A DNA stretch of 64,000 bases, from NCBI GenBank assembly GCA_030220185.1, contig JASPKZ010010231.1:1-64000 (forward strand), in the 5' to 3' direction. Below the pieces are notes generated by a model. That model made no database searches and had not been told where the DNA came from. It saw only the letters and a list, made by a program, of their open reading frames with translations. Shown here piece by piece: positions 42,477-53,240 of this stretch. The position numbers and the translations under genes are program-made. Origin of the DNA: Diploptera punctata (Eukaryota; Arthropoda; Insecta; Blattodea; Blaberidae). The first letter of the stretch is position 1. Every line of letters begins with the position of its first letter.

Positions 42477-44565
42477 CTTACACTGGGTAATGATGAAGTC
42501 GAGGTTAGAGCAAATATAAATTTAGATTTCTTTTAAAAGTTGCCAATGTCCGGCAGCCCCTTATTTCTTGTGGTAGGGAATTCCAGTTGCGAGAAGTGAA
42601 GGTACTATATGACATGGAGTGATGTGATGTCATATGTTGCGGTATATTAAGCAAGAGACTATGTTGTGATCTTGTGTTTAAGTTATGGTTTGAGGATAGA
42701 TACTGGAAACGAGATGATAAATAATTGGGAATCAATGTATGTAGCATCTTAAATAAGAGAATTAGACAATGCGATTTTCTTCTTTCTTTTAGATGTAGCC
42801 AAGATAATTCGTGGAAAAATGGAGAAATGTGATCGTTTTTTCGAACATTAAATATGAATCTGATACACATATTATGGACACACTGCAGTTTGTCCGACAA
42901 TCCGTCACTTATGTCAGTTAGTAGAACGTCACAATACTCAAAATGCGGCATCACTAAGGTTTGAATGAAAATTCTTTTAAGAGCTGTAGGAAGAACATTT
43001 TTGAGACGCTTTAGGAAATGCATTACGGAGAAGGTCTTTTTAGATGTTTGTTTTACTTGGACATGCCAATTTAAATTTAAATCTAAGTAAAGTCCCAAGT
43101 TTTTAACGACGTCGGTATAAGGAATTTGTTCGTTATCTAATATGACAGCCGGCATATTGCCATTGTATATGGAGTGTAATAGTCTTTGATGTCCGATAAT
43201 TATTGCTTGCGTTTTTTTTACACTTAGTTTTAGCCCATATTGTCTGGACCATAAAGATATATGTCTGAGGTCAGTGTTTACTTTGTCAATATATTCCTTA
43301 ATTTCTTCAGGCCTAAAGTGTGTGTAAATCTGTAAGTCGTCGGCGTAAAGATGATGCTTGCAGTGTTGTAGTTTCTTAGTCACATCATTAATATAAATTG
43401 AGAAGAGAAGAGGAGCGAGGACGCCGCCTTGAGGTACCCTTTCCCCACCAAGCGGCAGGAAGAAATGTCATGATTAACAGAAACTGATGGCTGACGATTA
43501 GTGAGGTAAGATCTAAACCAATCAAGGCAGTTTTCCGACAGATGTAGTGTCTTAAGTCTCGCTAGCATTAAGTCTATATCTACTGTGTCAAAGGCTTTGT
43601 TGTAGTCGAGTAGGACTATTGCTGTGAGTTTGCTTTTGTCCATTGACTCTCTTATGTCCTCTACAATGTCAAGTAGTGCAGTACTCGTATGGTGTCCTGT
43701 TCTAAAACCAGACTGATGCTGATCAAATAAGTCATGTGTGGTGAGGTAGTCTGTTAACTGTGAGTGTATTATGTGTTCCAGTGCTTTAGATAAACAGGGA
43801 TGAATACTAATTGGTCTATAATCATCGATTGTTGTGGGAGTGTTTGATTTCGGTGTAGGACGAACTAGGGCCATTTTGCAGAGTCTGGGATAGGTCCCGG
43901 TCATTATAGAGGCATTAAAAATGTGGATTATTGTCGGGAGAATAATGTCAATTATTTTTTGTAGAATAGTTTTTGTTATATTGTCTATTCCTTGTGCTTT
44001 AGATTTAATGCGTAATACTGCTCTTTTGGCGTCATCAGATGAAATTCAGGAAAAAAAAGAATTGTTCTCGGGTGGGTTGGGAATATGACACTAGTTCATC
44101 TATTGTCAGTTGTTTGTGTTGTGAGTTGTCAGTGGAGAGGCGGGTGAAATGGTCATTGAACTCATCTAGTGGTAGGTCAGCTGTATCTACCTGTAGTTTA
44201 TTTTGACAGAGGCCTATTGATTTTAAATTTTCTACATGTCAGATGAGTTGGACATGGATTGTGTAATAATACTACAGGCATATTTTAGTTTTGCATTTCC
44301 AACAGTCTGATTGACTTTATTCCTCAGATGTTTGTATGTCTGTCAGTTCTTTATTGCTCCTGTATTTCCTGTATGTTGCGTCTCTCTCAGTCAAAAGCAA
44401 GCGAATATTATCAGACACCCAGGGTGCAGGTGATCTGTTTATACGTCTAGTCTTGATAGGTGCATGTTTGTCGTACAATTGTAAAATCATGTCATTAAAA
44501 TGTTCAACTTTCTCGTCTACAGTCCTAAGTGTCCATATGTTCTTCCAAGGTAGTTTTACGAAGCT
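42156..44565 (-). mobile_element. LINE copy 2, CR1/Jockey-like, best preserved
   Basis: Minus strand, 5'-truncated near 44565. The 3' end (42156-42220) has the family hairpin AAGGCCATAAGGCTTT and AATAAATAAAAC. Order from the 5' side: linker LQLYDKHAPIKTRRINRSPA (about 44450-44490), WVSDNIRLLLTERD, LPLDEFNDHFT (about 44150-44185), RT fingers 43905-44040, RT palm 43380-43904, RT palm-to-C terminus 42505-43383. Internal AT (42438-42470) and ATA microsatellites lie in the 3' UTR. Confidence 0.88.
42505..43904 (-). pseudogene. reverse transcriptase of LINE copy 2 (YADD intact, one frameshift)
   Basis: Two overlapping frames. The upstream one (43380-43904) has YRPISIHPCLSKALEHIIHS, QSGFRTGHHTSTALLDIVED and the first catalytic Asp in VLLDYNKAFDTVDIDL. 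A one-base loss near 43450, in the G run GGTGGGGAAAGG, then throws it out of frame. In the next frame the sequence continues GERVPQGGVLAPLLFSIYIN and joins the downstream frame (42505-43383): YADDLQIYTH with both catalytic Asps, the thumb LGLYLDLNLNWHVQVKQTSK and a full C terminus ending LATFKRNLNLYLL. Only this frameshift and the 5' truncation are evident, so this copy is young relative to the others. Confidence 0.88.
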
Positions 44566-46810
44566 ACATATTGCATTTTATGCTGTAACACATATTTTTG
44601 CACAAACGATTTATTTATTTTTTTCCAAACAACGTTTTCAATGCGCAAAAAGCATGTTGTTACCTCTGAAAATTTTGTAATTATTAATAATTTAATTCAA
44701 ATGTATTGTGCGTGTAATATAATTAATAATAATCATATCCTGGTATCTCATCCATTTTAAACTCTTGATTCATCATGCTTTGCTATCTTGCATATTGTCT
44801 TTTTTCTATAAATATATTTGAGTGGAAGACTGAGTTTTGTTTCACAATATATATATATATATTTAATTGTGTAGATAAAAAGCGAAAAAAATCTCACGTC
44901 ACACTGATTAAAATGAATAAAAACTATTTATATAAAGTCTGGTGTGTTGACTCTCCGCCATGTTGATGACATGAGAGGGATTATTATTTGATGAAGCATA
45001 AACGAGATTAAAGAAGATGTCTGTTGCTGTGTAACATGGGTTGTCTTTGTTCTCGTACAAGTGATTGTTTCTCAAGTGAAAGTTATAGCATTGTAAAAGA
45101 GAAATTTAGAGGTTAAAGATACGATTGTGTCCCATCAGCAAATTCAGAAGTTTGTGAGCATCGCCATCAGTTTGAGTTGAGAGAATTCAATTAGTGGGTG
45201 AGAAGCAGTCTTCCCTTCTGTCTTGTGACGCGGGTCATCAAGTAAGATTGGTACACACCACTTTTCTGCACACTAGACCTTTAAATCTAAGCAGCTCTTC
45301 ATTCATACCCAAATTATTCTCTTCAAGGAATTCTCATCTTAAAGTGCAATTATTCATTCTCCTAAAACTGGTATCATTCTATCTAAGTTCTATTTCTAAA
45401 TCATTTTTAATTTTTTTGCGTGATAGTGCGTTTTGTCGTACTTACAGCCATGTTGACCATGATTAAAAGTTAAATATTCTACATTTCAACCTAAATAACT
45501 ATACTGTGATAAATATATGTAATGTTACATATTACAAACCACATGTGTGAAGTAAAACCACTGCCCTCTATGTATACTACCTATAATGTATAAACAAAAA
45601 ATATCTAAAAGGTAGCCTTAATATACATTATATGAAACAAATCACTGCATTTTAAATTACCTAACTTTATTTGAAACAATAAAAGCATTAAATACGTACT
45701 TGCAGTCATTTTATAACTGATTGGTGTCACGGCCTCCTGTAGTTTCAACTAATAAACATTCCCCACACTGTTAACGTTAGTCAGTTGTTTATAATGAACG
45801 CAAATATTTCCAACAAATATATTATTATACTATTACTTATTACTTTCAAAACACTATCGTGCAAAAAAATAATATACAACGTATGTTTGTGAAGAGTTTT
45901 ACAGAATCTCTGAAATTAAAAACCTCGCTCTCGCTCGATTTTTAAACATTTTCCTCCCTTCTGTAAAAAACACTTTCCAACCTCGCATTATAATATACTA
46001 TTATAAAAAATAAACTGCAATGAGTTTTCTTTTACCAAACTTTGTTTGATAATTTTCAAATAAAATGTACACTCTTAGACCAAAAAAATTAGTCATCCGC
46101 ACATTCTGTCAACCGATCAGGGAACTTCGTGAGCGCTCGCAGAAGCCGTATTCACATCAACTCGTTTTCAGTAATTGTACTGAGTTGTTTGCTAAGTAAC
46201 GCAGTGCGCACTCAAGAAACATGAAAGAGAGAGCTTGGTTTAGTGTGTATCCGTGGTCGAAAGCTTTAACAGACATCATCTGCGTTTTTACTTTGTTTTT
46301 AACTGAATGTTATAATAGCATTTCGCCTGTAATGTAGTTTCATATTTAATTTTATATTTGAGTTTTATGGCTTTAGTGCACACACAAAACACACAAAAAC
46401 ATAAATTAAACCCTTCTTCTAATAATAAATGAGGAAAGAACATAATATCTTCTAAAATTAAAACTTTAACAAAAACAAAATCAATATTGGGTGTATGAAC
46501 ACTCAGCATCTATTACCGCCCTCTATCTGCGGGGCATTGAGATTGCCTTGTGCCTATGTCCTTGTGTGTGCGCTGAGCTATGGTCAAACTCGATATCATT
46601 CATTATAAACAAACTTGTTAGAGGCCGTTGCTTGTGCTCAGACGTCTGCGCATCACAGTCTATTGAATGCAATACATTAAAATTTCCTAGAACAAACCCT
46701 GAGTGTGGTAAGTATAATTGTTACAATAATGACATTAACATTGATTTCATTCAAATGACAAATTAAAATGAAATATTTAATTCGTAAAACATGTTAATAC
46801 AAATATCACG
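44566..46810. other. unassigned DNA
   Basis: No convincing gene. Near 46079 the plus strand reads GACCAAAAAAATTAGTCATC, which resembles a Tc1-type terminus, but no inverted partner is in the window. Short frames (45194-45466, 46288-46509, 46491-46766) have no motifs. Confidence 0.35.
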
Positions 46811-46814
46811 AAAA

Positions 46815-46910
46815 AACTGCATAATTACTGAGGACGCGAACCTGCGACCTTCATTAACAGAAACAGTGACTGCATGCTTTACCGCTGACCTAACAGAATA
46901 CGTATGAGTG
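46815..46910 (-). repeat. tRNA-like SINE head fragment
   Basis: Minus strand: TTAGGTCAGCGGTAAAGCAT (A-box-like), CAGTCAC, then GGTCGCAGGTTCGCGTCCTC (B-box-like). Isolated, no body recognised. Confidence 0.5.
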
Positions 46911-46965
46911 TCTTCAGTTCATGCCAAATAACACAGTAGCTCAGGGACTGGACAATTATTAGATT

Positions 46966-47530
46966 AGATTAGATTTATTTAGCCTGGTGGAGTTAAGGCC
47001 ATGTGGCCTTCTCTTCCACTCACCAGGACAAACATATATTACATCAGAATATAACAATCTTAATTAACTCCAATATTAAAACACTAAGTAAAAATTTGAT
47101 CAAAAGATAATATCTAATATATTACGATCTATAATACAACCAGTTAATATTAGTTAAAATTAAGACTAAAACTAATAATAAAATTATACAAGCAAGACAT
47201 ATTAAATTGTCCCAGTCTAGTGTATATAAAAACAAAGGAAAAATAATGAGATATAGAAAACTAATTTTACGATTATACAATTTTTAAAACAAACAAATAA
47301 AAAGATTTGTTATTCTTAATATTATTTTCATAAATAATTAAATATATTAATATTGCTAAAAGAATACTATCAGTGAGGTGTATAAGTTAGTTTGTTATTA
47401 AATAATTCTTTAGTTTGTTTTTGAAGGATGTTATATTATGACTAGCTTCCTAGTTTGAACCCAGCGCTGTGCCGAGTAGGACTTAGAAGAAATGTGCGTT
47501 CAAGAGATTACTCTTTTTTTTTGTCTAAGG
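46966..47530 (-). mobile_element. LINE copy 3, 3' end only
   Basis: Begins with an AGATTAGATTAGATTTATTT tail, then the family hairpin CCTGGTGGAGTTAAGGCC / GGCCTTCTCTTCCACTCACC at about 46983-47028, nearly the same as in copy 2. The rest is AT-rich 3' UTR. No coding remnant. The upper boundary is uncertain. Confidence 0.65.
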
Positions 47531-47984
47531 GTGTACGTCCATTCATAAACATTTAAAATTCATTAATATATATATATATATATTATACCAGCATTCGTAC
47601 ATGCGCAACATTACTGCTTACATTTACGCTTTCTGATAACTCTGAACTAAGATGATGGCCTGTATTTACGCTGAACTCTGGTGAAGAAACGGAACTAGTT
47701 GCGACAAATGTTATAAATTTATTAATAATTAAATTGACAAGGATTCGCTTGAATATACGATACATTAGTCAACACTTATTATTCTTTAAACTCTCACCTT
47801 AAGGGAACTTTTTACTTTCCACACGCCATCCGGGCTTTACAGTAACACAACCTGTCGGGAGCGGGATTTTAAACTATGGATCACACACGAACTTTTTTGA
47901 TCGCACAAGGACATGGGGAGCCACCTCGAATGAATGATCAATTCAACGTCAGGGGCTCCTCCGAGACAAACCTCCATTCACACA
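47531..47984. other. unassigned DNA
   Basis: Includes a short AT tract (47564-47582). Nothing else recognised. Confidence 0.35.
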
Positions 47985-48190
47985 CACACATATACACTAA
48001 GGATAGCGAATATGATAAAGATGACCAAATCATGTTCGGGGACCGTTTGGGCCTTAACGTTTCCTAATATTTGTCTTACAGGTGAGGAAAAAACCCACGA
48101 ATAAAACGTCACCCAGATAAAAATTGTCTGATCAGGGACCGAACCCGGACCCGCTCCTTCCGAGGCACCAACACTATCCCGAGACCCTGT
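47985..48190 (-). mobile_element. tRNA-derived SINE, family B, copy 7
   Basis: Minus strand: GGGTCTCGGGATAGTG, B box GGTTCGGTCCC near 48137-48147, body with GTAAGACAAATATTAGGAAA and GGCCCAAACGGTCCCCGAAC. Truncated before the CATCAT block. Confidence 0.75.
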
Positions 48191-48585
48191 GGAACAAATT
48201 ACAATGAAATACATCGGATAAATAATTCGAAAGTGTCTTAGTTTAAACAACATAATTATTAAGCAAGCCGTATTTACTTTTAATGAAAACAAAGTACGAA
48301 AAGGAATAATGGATTAACGACAGCAATATAAATATAAGAATGAATTGAGCTAAAAGTTAAGGTGAGACGGTAGGCCCTATCCCATCAATGTTAAAACACG
48401 TGAATTTGAGGCCCATTTTCTCAGGAACTACTAGATGGATTGTAATCACATTTTTACAGCATATTAAATGAGGGCCTTCTTAATAAAGGAGCCGCCATTT
48501 GCAAGATAGAAGCATGGCTTCATAGCATTTGGTGGACGGGAATTACAATGTATATAGAGAAAGATTTGCGTTTAGATCGGTACTT

Positions 48586-48659
48586 GCTCAGGTAGCTCAG
48601 TTGGTAGAGCACTTGGTCTAGAGAACCAAGGGTCCCGGGTTCAAGTCCCGGTCTGAGCG
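48586..48659 (+). tRNA. tRNA-like sequence, copy 1 (identity unclear)
   Basis: Cloverleaf folds by eye: acceptor GCTCAGG with TCTGAGC (one G-U), D arm GCTC/GAGC with loop AGTTGGTA, T arm CCGGG/CCCGG with loop TTCAAGT, discriminator G. A box TAGCTCAGTTGG and B box GGTTCAAGTCC are intact. The anticodon arm is odd: CTTGG/CCAAG gives a 9-base loop, or TTGGT/ACCAA gives a 7-base loop with AGA (Ser) plus one extra base at position 26. The variable loop is too short for tRNA-Ser. No CCA in the DNA. Likely a tRNA-derived element or pseudogene. Confidence 0.5.
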
Positions 48660-48878
48660 TATAATTTTTCTCTTCAAATATGATTTATCCATCATTGAGA
48701 TGTACGAAATCAATAATAATAACATGGAAAAAGCCGTACTGGCTGTAATGTATAATTCCCAAATATGTCTTCTTAATAAAGGAGGCGCCATTTGCAAGAT
48801 AGAAGCATGGCTTCATAGCATTTGGTGGACGGGAATTACAATGTATATAGAGAAAGATTTGCGCTTAGATCGGTACTT

Positions 48879-48952
48879 GCTCAGGTAGCTCAGTTGGTAG
48901 AGCACTTGGTCTAGAGAACCAAGGGTCCCGGGTTCAAGTCCCGGTCTGAGCG
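48879..48952 (+). tRNA. tRNA-like sequence, copy 2
   Basis: Identical over all 74 bases to copy 1, although the flanks of the duplicated unit show changes. Same odd anticodon arm. Confidence 0.5.
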
Positions 48953-49030
48953 TATAACTTTCTCTTCAAATATGATTTATCCTTCATTGAGATGTACGAA
49001 ATCAATAATAATAACAAGGTCTAAAGTATT

Positions 49031-49330
49031 ACAGTCTGACAGCTGTCAAGTTTAAAAAAAATAATTAACACACTTATAATTGGCGTTCAGTACAAAATAA
49101 TATACAGAAATATTTAGAAAAGAATAGACTATTTAATTATAAAAAAAACATTTTTTTTAAAACTTTGGCCTAACATATAATTATAATACAGTCTGACAGC
49201 TGTCACGTTTTGAAAAAAATTAATTAACACATTTATAATTGGCATTCAGTAAACAATAATATACAGAAATGTTCAGGAAAGAACAGACTATATATTTATG
49301 AAAAAAATGTTTTTCTACTTTTGGCCTACC
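49031..49330 (+). repeat. ~157-bp tandem duplication, AT-rich
   Basis: ACAGTCTGACAGCTGTCA at 49031 and again at 49188. The two units run in parallel through AATTAACACA, ATAATTGGCRTTCAGTA, TAATATACAGAAAT and end in TTTGGCCTAA / TTTGGCCTAC, the latter leading into the right inverted end. Confidence 0.85.
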
Positions 49331-49342
49331 GTCTTAACTTAA

Positions 49343-50109
49343 ACTTAGAACGTTAAATGAGGTTTGAATATAGGCATACCGAGTCCGCCAATAGAATGCT
49401 ACTTATCAAAAGATATTTTCAAGGCTCCCATTCATTTATTGAACTAAATCAAACAGAACATATGATTTTGGAATATTTTTCCACTTTAGGCATGCAGATG
49501 TAAAGCTACCATATATAAAATAATAATAAAAAATAGTGTTATAATTATTATTATTATAAAAATTATTTACGTTTCGAAGGGTTTCTGGTGTTATATAATT
49601 AATTCGATCTCATTTCTGATCTGTAGTTATCCTGCGGGGGTTAATAACAGGAAATTTCGAGAACAGAAGACATTTCGAAGTGTTTTAAACCAATTTTCGG
49701 TCTTTCTCTCAGTACTGATCATGCATGTATCATGGGCGAGATTTATTATGAGCATATCATTTGCAGAATCTATTATTCGCACTTTGCGAAGCATGCTGTT
49801 TTCCATCACGCCGATATTTTGTCCTGCATTCTGCGAAACTGCGTAGAACTCTTCAACACAAAGAAACACACATTCATTTCCAGTTGCAACACTGACTCCG
49901 CCACTTCGAGACTTTGGAATCCCAAGAATTGACAATTAACATGTATCATCGGATCCCTATTGAGATATTCTTTTGTCTACGTCTGAATATAAAACAATTT
50001 AGAGTGTAGGAAAATACTGAAAACAAAATCCTACCTGGTAGCTCGATTATCTATTCCTATCAACCAGCCGACCTCTTATTTTTATTCGCGGCGACGTGTA
50101 ACGGTTTTA
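49343..50109. other. unassigned DNA
   Basis: No recognisable gene. The two overlapping frames near 49627-49935 on opposite strands have no motifs. Confidence 0.35.
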
Positions 50110-50420
50110 GCACTTGTTGCAGGATTTAATGATCTTCCAAGAGACGCAGTAGATTTAAAAGAAACAGTCACGTTTGCTACCAAGATGTCTAAGTACTGTT
50201 TTCTAGTGGTTGTTTAAGGTTGTCCATCTTTCAGTCGATGTTCGGATGGAGGATCACAGGATACTCATGCAGATGTTAAGCTACCAACCTGCAGGAAGAA
50301 GAAGACCAGGACATCCACTCCAAATACTTCAAAGGTGGTGTTTCTTTTAAGAACGAAACAGTCGCCTAATTTCGTGAACGGGCTATGGTGACATCATCAT
50401 AGCTCGGAGTCCATTTGGTC
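50110..50420 (+). pseudogene. possible LINE C-terminal scrap
   Basis: Around 50245-50340 the plus strand reads DVRMEDHRILMQMLSYQPAG, then RRRPGHPLQILQRW, which follows the LINE tail pattern (H-R-MxxxRLPxQLLxxxPxGRRxxGRPxxRW). Nothing else of the protein is left. Confidence 0.45.
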
Positions 50421-50944
50421 AACATTTTAAACCATGTTCTCCATACCGAAGAATTCTGTATTTAACACAATCTTCAGATATTTTGACGCAAATTGTACGT
50501 GTCGGAAGACCAGGTTCTCACATTCTGGCAATGTTGTCTTTCATTATTTCAGATGTTTATGGTATGTAGATAGAAGCAGAACAGAATTACGATTGTACTG
50601 CTTCTCTTAAAGCATTGAAGAACGGCCATGCCATGACACTGGTTGGTTTGAAAATCATTAGTAAATGACGTTTTCATAAACCCATATTTTCATTATAATT
50701 TAGAAGTTCCTAATAAATCTGAGAATAAGATAAGGAAAGACAAATAATAAATATCATGCAAATAACAATGAAGTTTTAGAGAAAAGTGGAGTTCTGTATT
50801 TGATGATGTTGTAGGTAACAATTTTATTGAATTAAATGCTATGAATAATGATTTTTTTAATTTACTTTTCACAGGATTTAATTTTAATTTAAAATTTATT
50901 CAGTTCATGGAATTATTTATAAAATGTCTTCTGAGTAAAAGTGA

Positions 50945-51130
50945 TCCCACTACAGACCGTAGGAGGCCCTTGTGGTAGTCGGAGGTTGAAGTCCCTACGT
51001 CTATGGATAATCCGCATTAGATATCAACCGGGTTGTTACCCCTGGGTGACGTCCGCCTTTAACCCATAACTAACTTCTGGTACTCATTTCAATTAGAAAT
51101 CAGTCTACTCCAGAGGCATGGCCGCTATAT
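50945..51130 (-). mobile_element. tRNA-derived SINE, family A, copy 2 (body and 3' end)
   Basis: Minus strand: CGGCCATGCCTCTGGAGTAG, AATGAGTACCAGAAGT, AAAGGCGGACGTCACCCAGG, then CCTCCGACTACCACAAGGGC and GTGGGATCACTTTTA. The tRNA-like head is absent and divergence is high. Confidence 0.75.
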
Positions 51131-51287
51131 AATGATATAATGTATATGAAAAATTTCTCCATAATGGTAACTCCTCCTGAGAACCCAGTAAATCATTAAC
51201 TTGATTCAGAATCCTGCAGGTACTTGGCGAAGGGAAGCTACTCTTGTGACATGACTAGGAATAGGATTTTTATGTACTAAAAGTTAT

Positions 51288-51973
51288 GGTACCGACTGGT
51301 GAAAAGTTTTTAAAAATTGGCAAAAATGCATTTTTATTTGCTTTTTCATAACTCTGATTCTTTAGGATCATTTTCATGTAAAATGCTTTTATTGTAGGAG
51401 CAAAATTGAGTCCCTGACGTAAGAGTTTAAATACTCTTGCACGTGTGGTTATCATTACTACTTAAATTTTAATGAGTTTTTCTGTTTCCATTTTTTTCAC
51501 TTTTCCAAAACTTAAAATGCCCCTTGCGGTACAATTGTTATGCTATCAAAGTGAAATTTTGTCTTAGACACCTATATATATTCTCATTGAAATTTGTTAT
51601 GTATTTACTAGTCTAATAGACATGTGTTCTTTTAAATTGAGATAAAAATGAGAGTGATAAAATTGTTTTTTGTAAACTGAAAAATAAGCAGTATCTCTCC
51701 TATATGAATATTTTTTGCATAGCAAATATGTTTAGTGGAATCATAAAAACTCTGAATACAAAATTTCATCAGAGAATATTTAAAAATGGATCGTAAGGAG
51801 CATTTTTTAGAAAATATTAAAAACATAGTTTTAAAAAATCATAATTCTGAAACTATTCTACTTTAACACCAAACTTTACAGGCACGCTACTAAAAGCACA
51901 TAATGTATGTGATAAAAATTTGAAAACAATCAGGTGAAACTAAACAAAACTTGAAATTCACCAGTCAGCCCCC
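51288..51973. mobile_element. TTAA-type MITE, 686 bp
   Basis: Right flank TTAA at 51974-51977, left flank TTAT at 51284-51287 (probably mutated TTAA). Inverted ends GGTACCGACTGGTGAA (left) and GGGGGCTGACTGGTGAA (reverse complement of right), followed by AT-rich sequence with no open frame. TTAA targets are used by piggyBac and Kolobok elements. No transposase is left to decide. Confidence 0.6.
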
Positions 51974-51995
51974 TTAAGATTGCAACATAGTATTA

Positions 51996-52118
51996 TGAGA
52001 AGTTAGACTCATGACAGTCTTTTGCTTTGGTTTCACACACAAACAGTTGTAAAGCAAATGAGAAGTTAGACTTATGAATGTCTTTTGTTTTGGTTTCACA
52101 CACAAACATTTGAATAAC
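51996..52118 (+). repeat. 62-bp tandem duplication
   Basis: ATGAGAAGTTAGACTCATGA (51994) and ATGAGAAGTTAGACTTATGA (52056), each followed by GTCTTTTGYTTTGGTTTC and ACACACAAACA. Just upstream of the GERFHQ gene remnant. Confidence 0.85.
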
Positions 52119-52429
52119 ACTGGTCAACAAGGTTTTTTTCACAAGAAATCTGATTAGTGAAACAGGTGCATTTTTTCATACTGAATTCAGATATGTAATC
52201 AGACGTTTTCCATCAGGCACAGTTTTTTTGTGACAGCTACTTTTTAAAATTTACTTTAGCATTCCCTTTGACCTGTCATAAGAACCTTTATCTTATATCT
52301 ATTTTATTCAAGCTGTATTTAAGGAAATTATATGCAATGTCATGCTGAACCACCAAAAGACAAGACTGTGCAGATTAATTCATATTTTGACATGCTCAGA
52401 CCTGTTAATCTGGCATTGTGATGTGTCAG

Positions 52430-53085
52430 TCTCTCTACATTAGAAAATAATGGCCTAAACGCGAATCTCTTATCCCTGACCAGAAAAATGTGTCACATAT
52501 CCCTTTAGTGAATCCTGATAAAATATATTTTCTTCCATTGCTTATTAAATTACGAGTAATGAAAAATGTTGTCCGATGCATTCTTGTACTTGAAATTGAT
52601 ATTACCTAAAGTCAGTGATGCTAAACTGAAAGAAAGAATTTTTATAGGGCCAAAAATACGGTCACTAATGGCTTATGAACATTTTGAAGGTCTGTTAAAT
52701 CCTCTGGAAAAAGCAGTCTGGCAGTTTTAAAAAAAAATGTATGTTGCAATTTCCTTGGAAACCATAAAACAGAAAACTATCGTGACATAGTGGCTAATCT
52801 TCTACATTGTTATAAAGTTATGCGACGCAACGTGTCTTTAAAAAATTCACTTTTTGGACTCTCACTTAGACCTTTTTCCGGAAAATCTTGGGAATGTCTC
52901 TGACGAGCACGGTGAGCGTTTTCATCAGCAAATTTCCACAATGGAAAAAGTGGTACCAAGGCAAGTGGAGTTCTAATATGCTGGATTACTACTGTTGGAC
53001 CAAGAAGAGAGGTGATCCAGATGCAAAAATGCCCGTAAATCACTATCTACCACTTTCTAGGTAAGTCAGTATGAGTTAAGAGTTA
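52430..53085 (+). pseudogene. GERFHQ-family repeat gene, copy 3 (longest)
   Basis: I read, across several frames: HIPLVNPDKIYFLPLLIKL, FLYLKLILPKVSDAKLKERI, FIGPKIRSLMAYEHFEGLLN, PLEKAVWQF, then NVSLKIHFLDSHLDLFPENL (an extra A near 52840 shifts the frame), GNVSDEHGERFHQQISTMEK and YQGKWSSNMLDYYCWTKKRG. This is the usual order in an invertebrate multicopy gene that I know only as an unnamed transposon-associated or repeat-embedded protein; biochemical function unknown. No catalytic motif is evident. Copies at 12190 and 37160 share its last ~35 residues and the trailing non-coding DNA (to about 53240 here). Confidence 0.72.
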
Positions 53086-53240
53086 GATGGATTTTATTAA
53101 ATAATGTAAAGAAATGTAAATGAATATCACAGAAAACTCTTGCCTGACAGGTAAAAAACTGAATTCATATTTAAATTCAGGATGAAAAATACTTCTACAA
53201 TCTCATATTTTTATTCTTGTGTAAGAAAAAAGGATCATTT

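Larger units (their letters stand above)
48476..49018 (+). repeat. 293-bp tandem duplication (two units) with tRNA-like core
   Basis: Unit 1 48476-48768 and unit 2 48769-about 49018, offset exactly 293 bases, differing at only a few positions (for example GAGCCGCC versus GAGGCGCC). Each starts CTTCTTAATAAAGGAG and includes ~110 bases upstream of the tRNA-like part and ~65 bases after it. Confidence 0.9.
48357..49342. mobile_element. TTAA-bounded element carrying two tRNA-like units
   Basis: Ends are a 20-base inverted repeat: TTAAGGTGAGACGGTAGGCC at 48357-48376 and, as reverse complement of 49323-49342, TTAAGTTAAGACGGTAGGCC (two mismatches plus one). Inside, in order: ~100 bases of left-end DNA, two copies of a 293-base unit each with a tRNA-like sequence, and two copies of a ~157-base AT-rich unit with the palindrome TGACAGCTGTCA. 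No open frame. If the TTAA is a target duplication, the element is a non-autonomous TTAA-type DNA element of ~980 bp. The class is inferred. Confidence 0.65.

Noticed and set aside
46070..46110. Tc1-like left terminus
   Set aside because: GACCAAAAAAATTAGTCATC looks like a Tc1 end, but I found no inverted partner or transposase within a sensible distance.
48586..48952. Bacterial contamination or a functional tRNA-Ser gene
   Set aside because: The tRNA-like parts sit inside a eukaryotic-looking duplicated repeat, and the variable arm is too short for tRNA-Ser. I keep it as tRNA-like.
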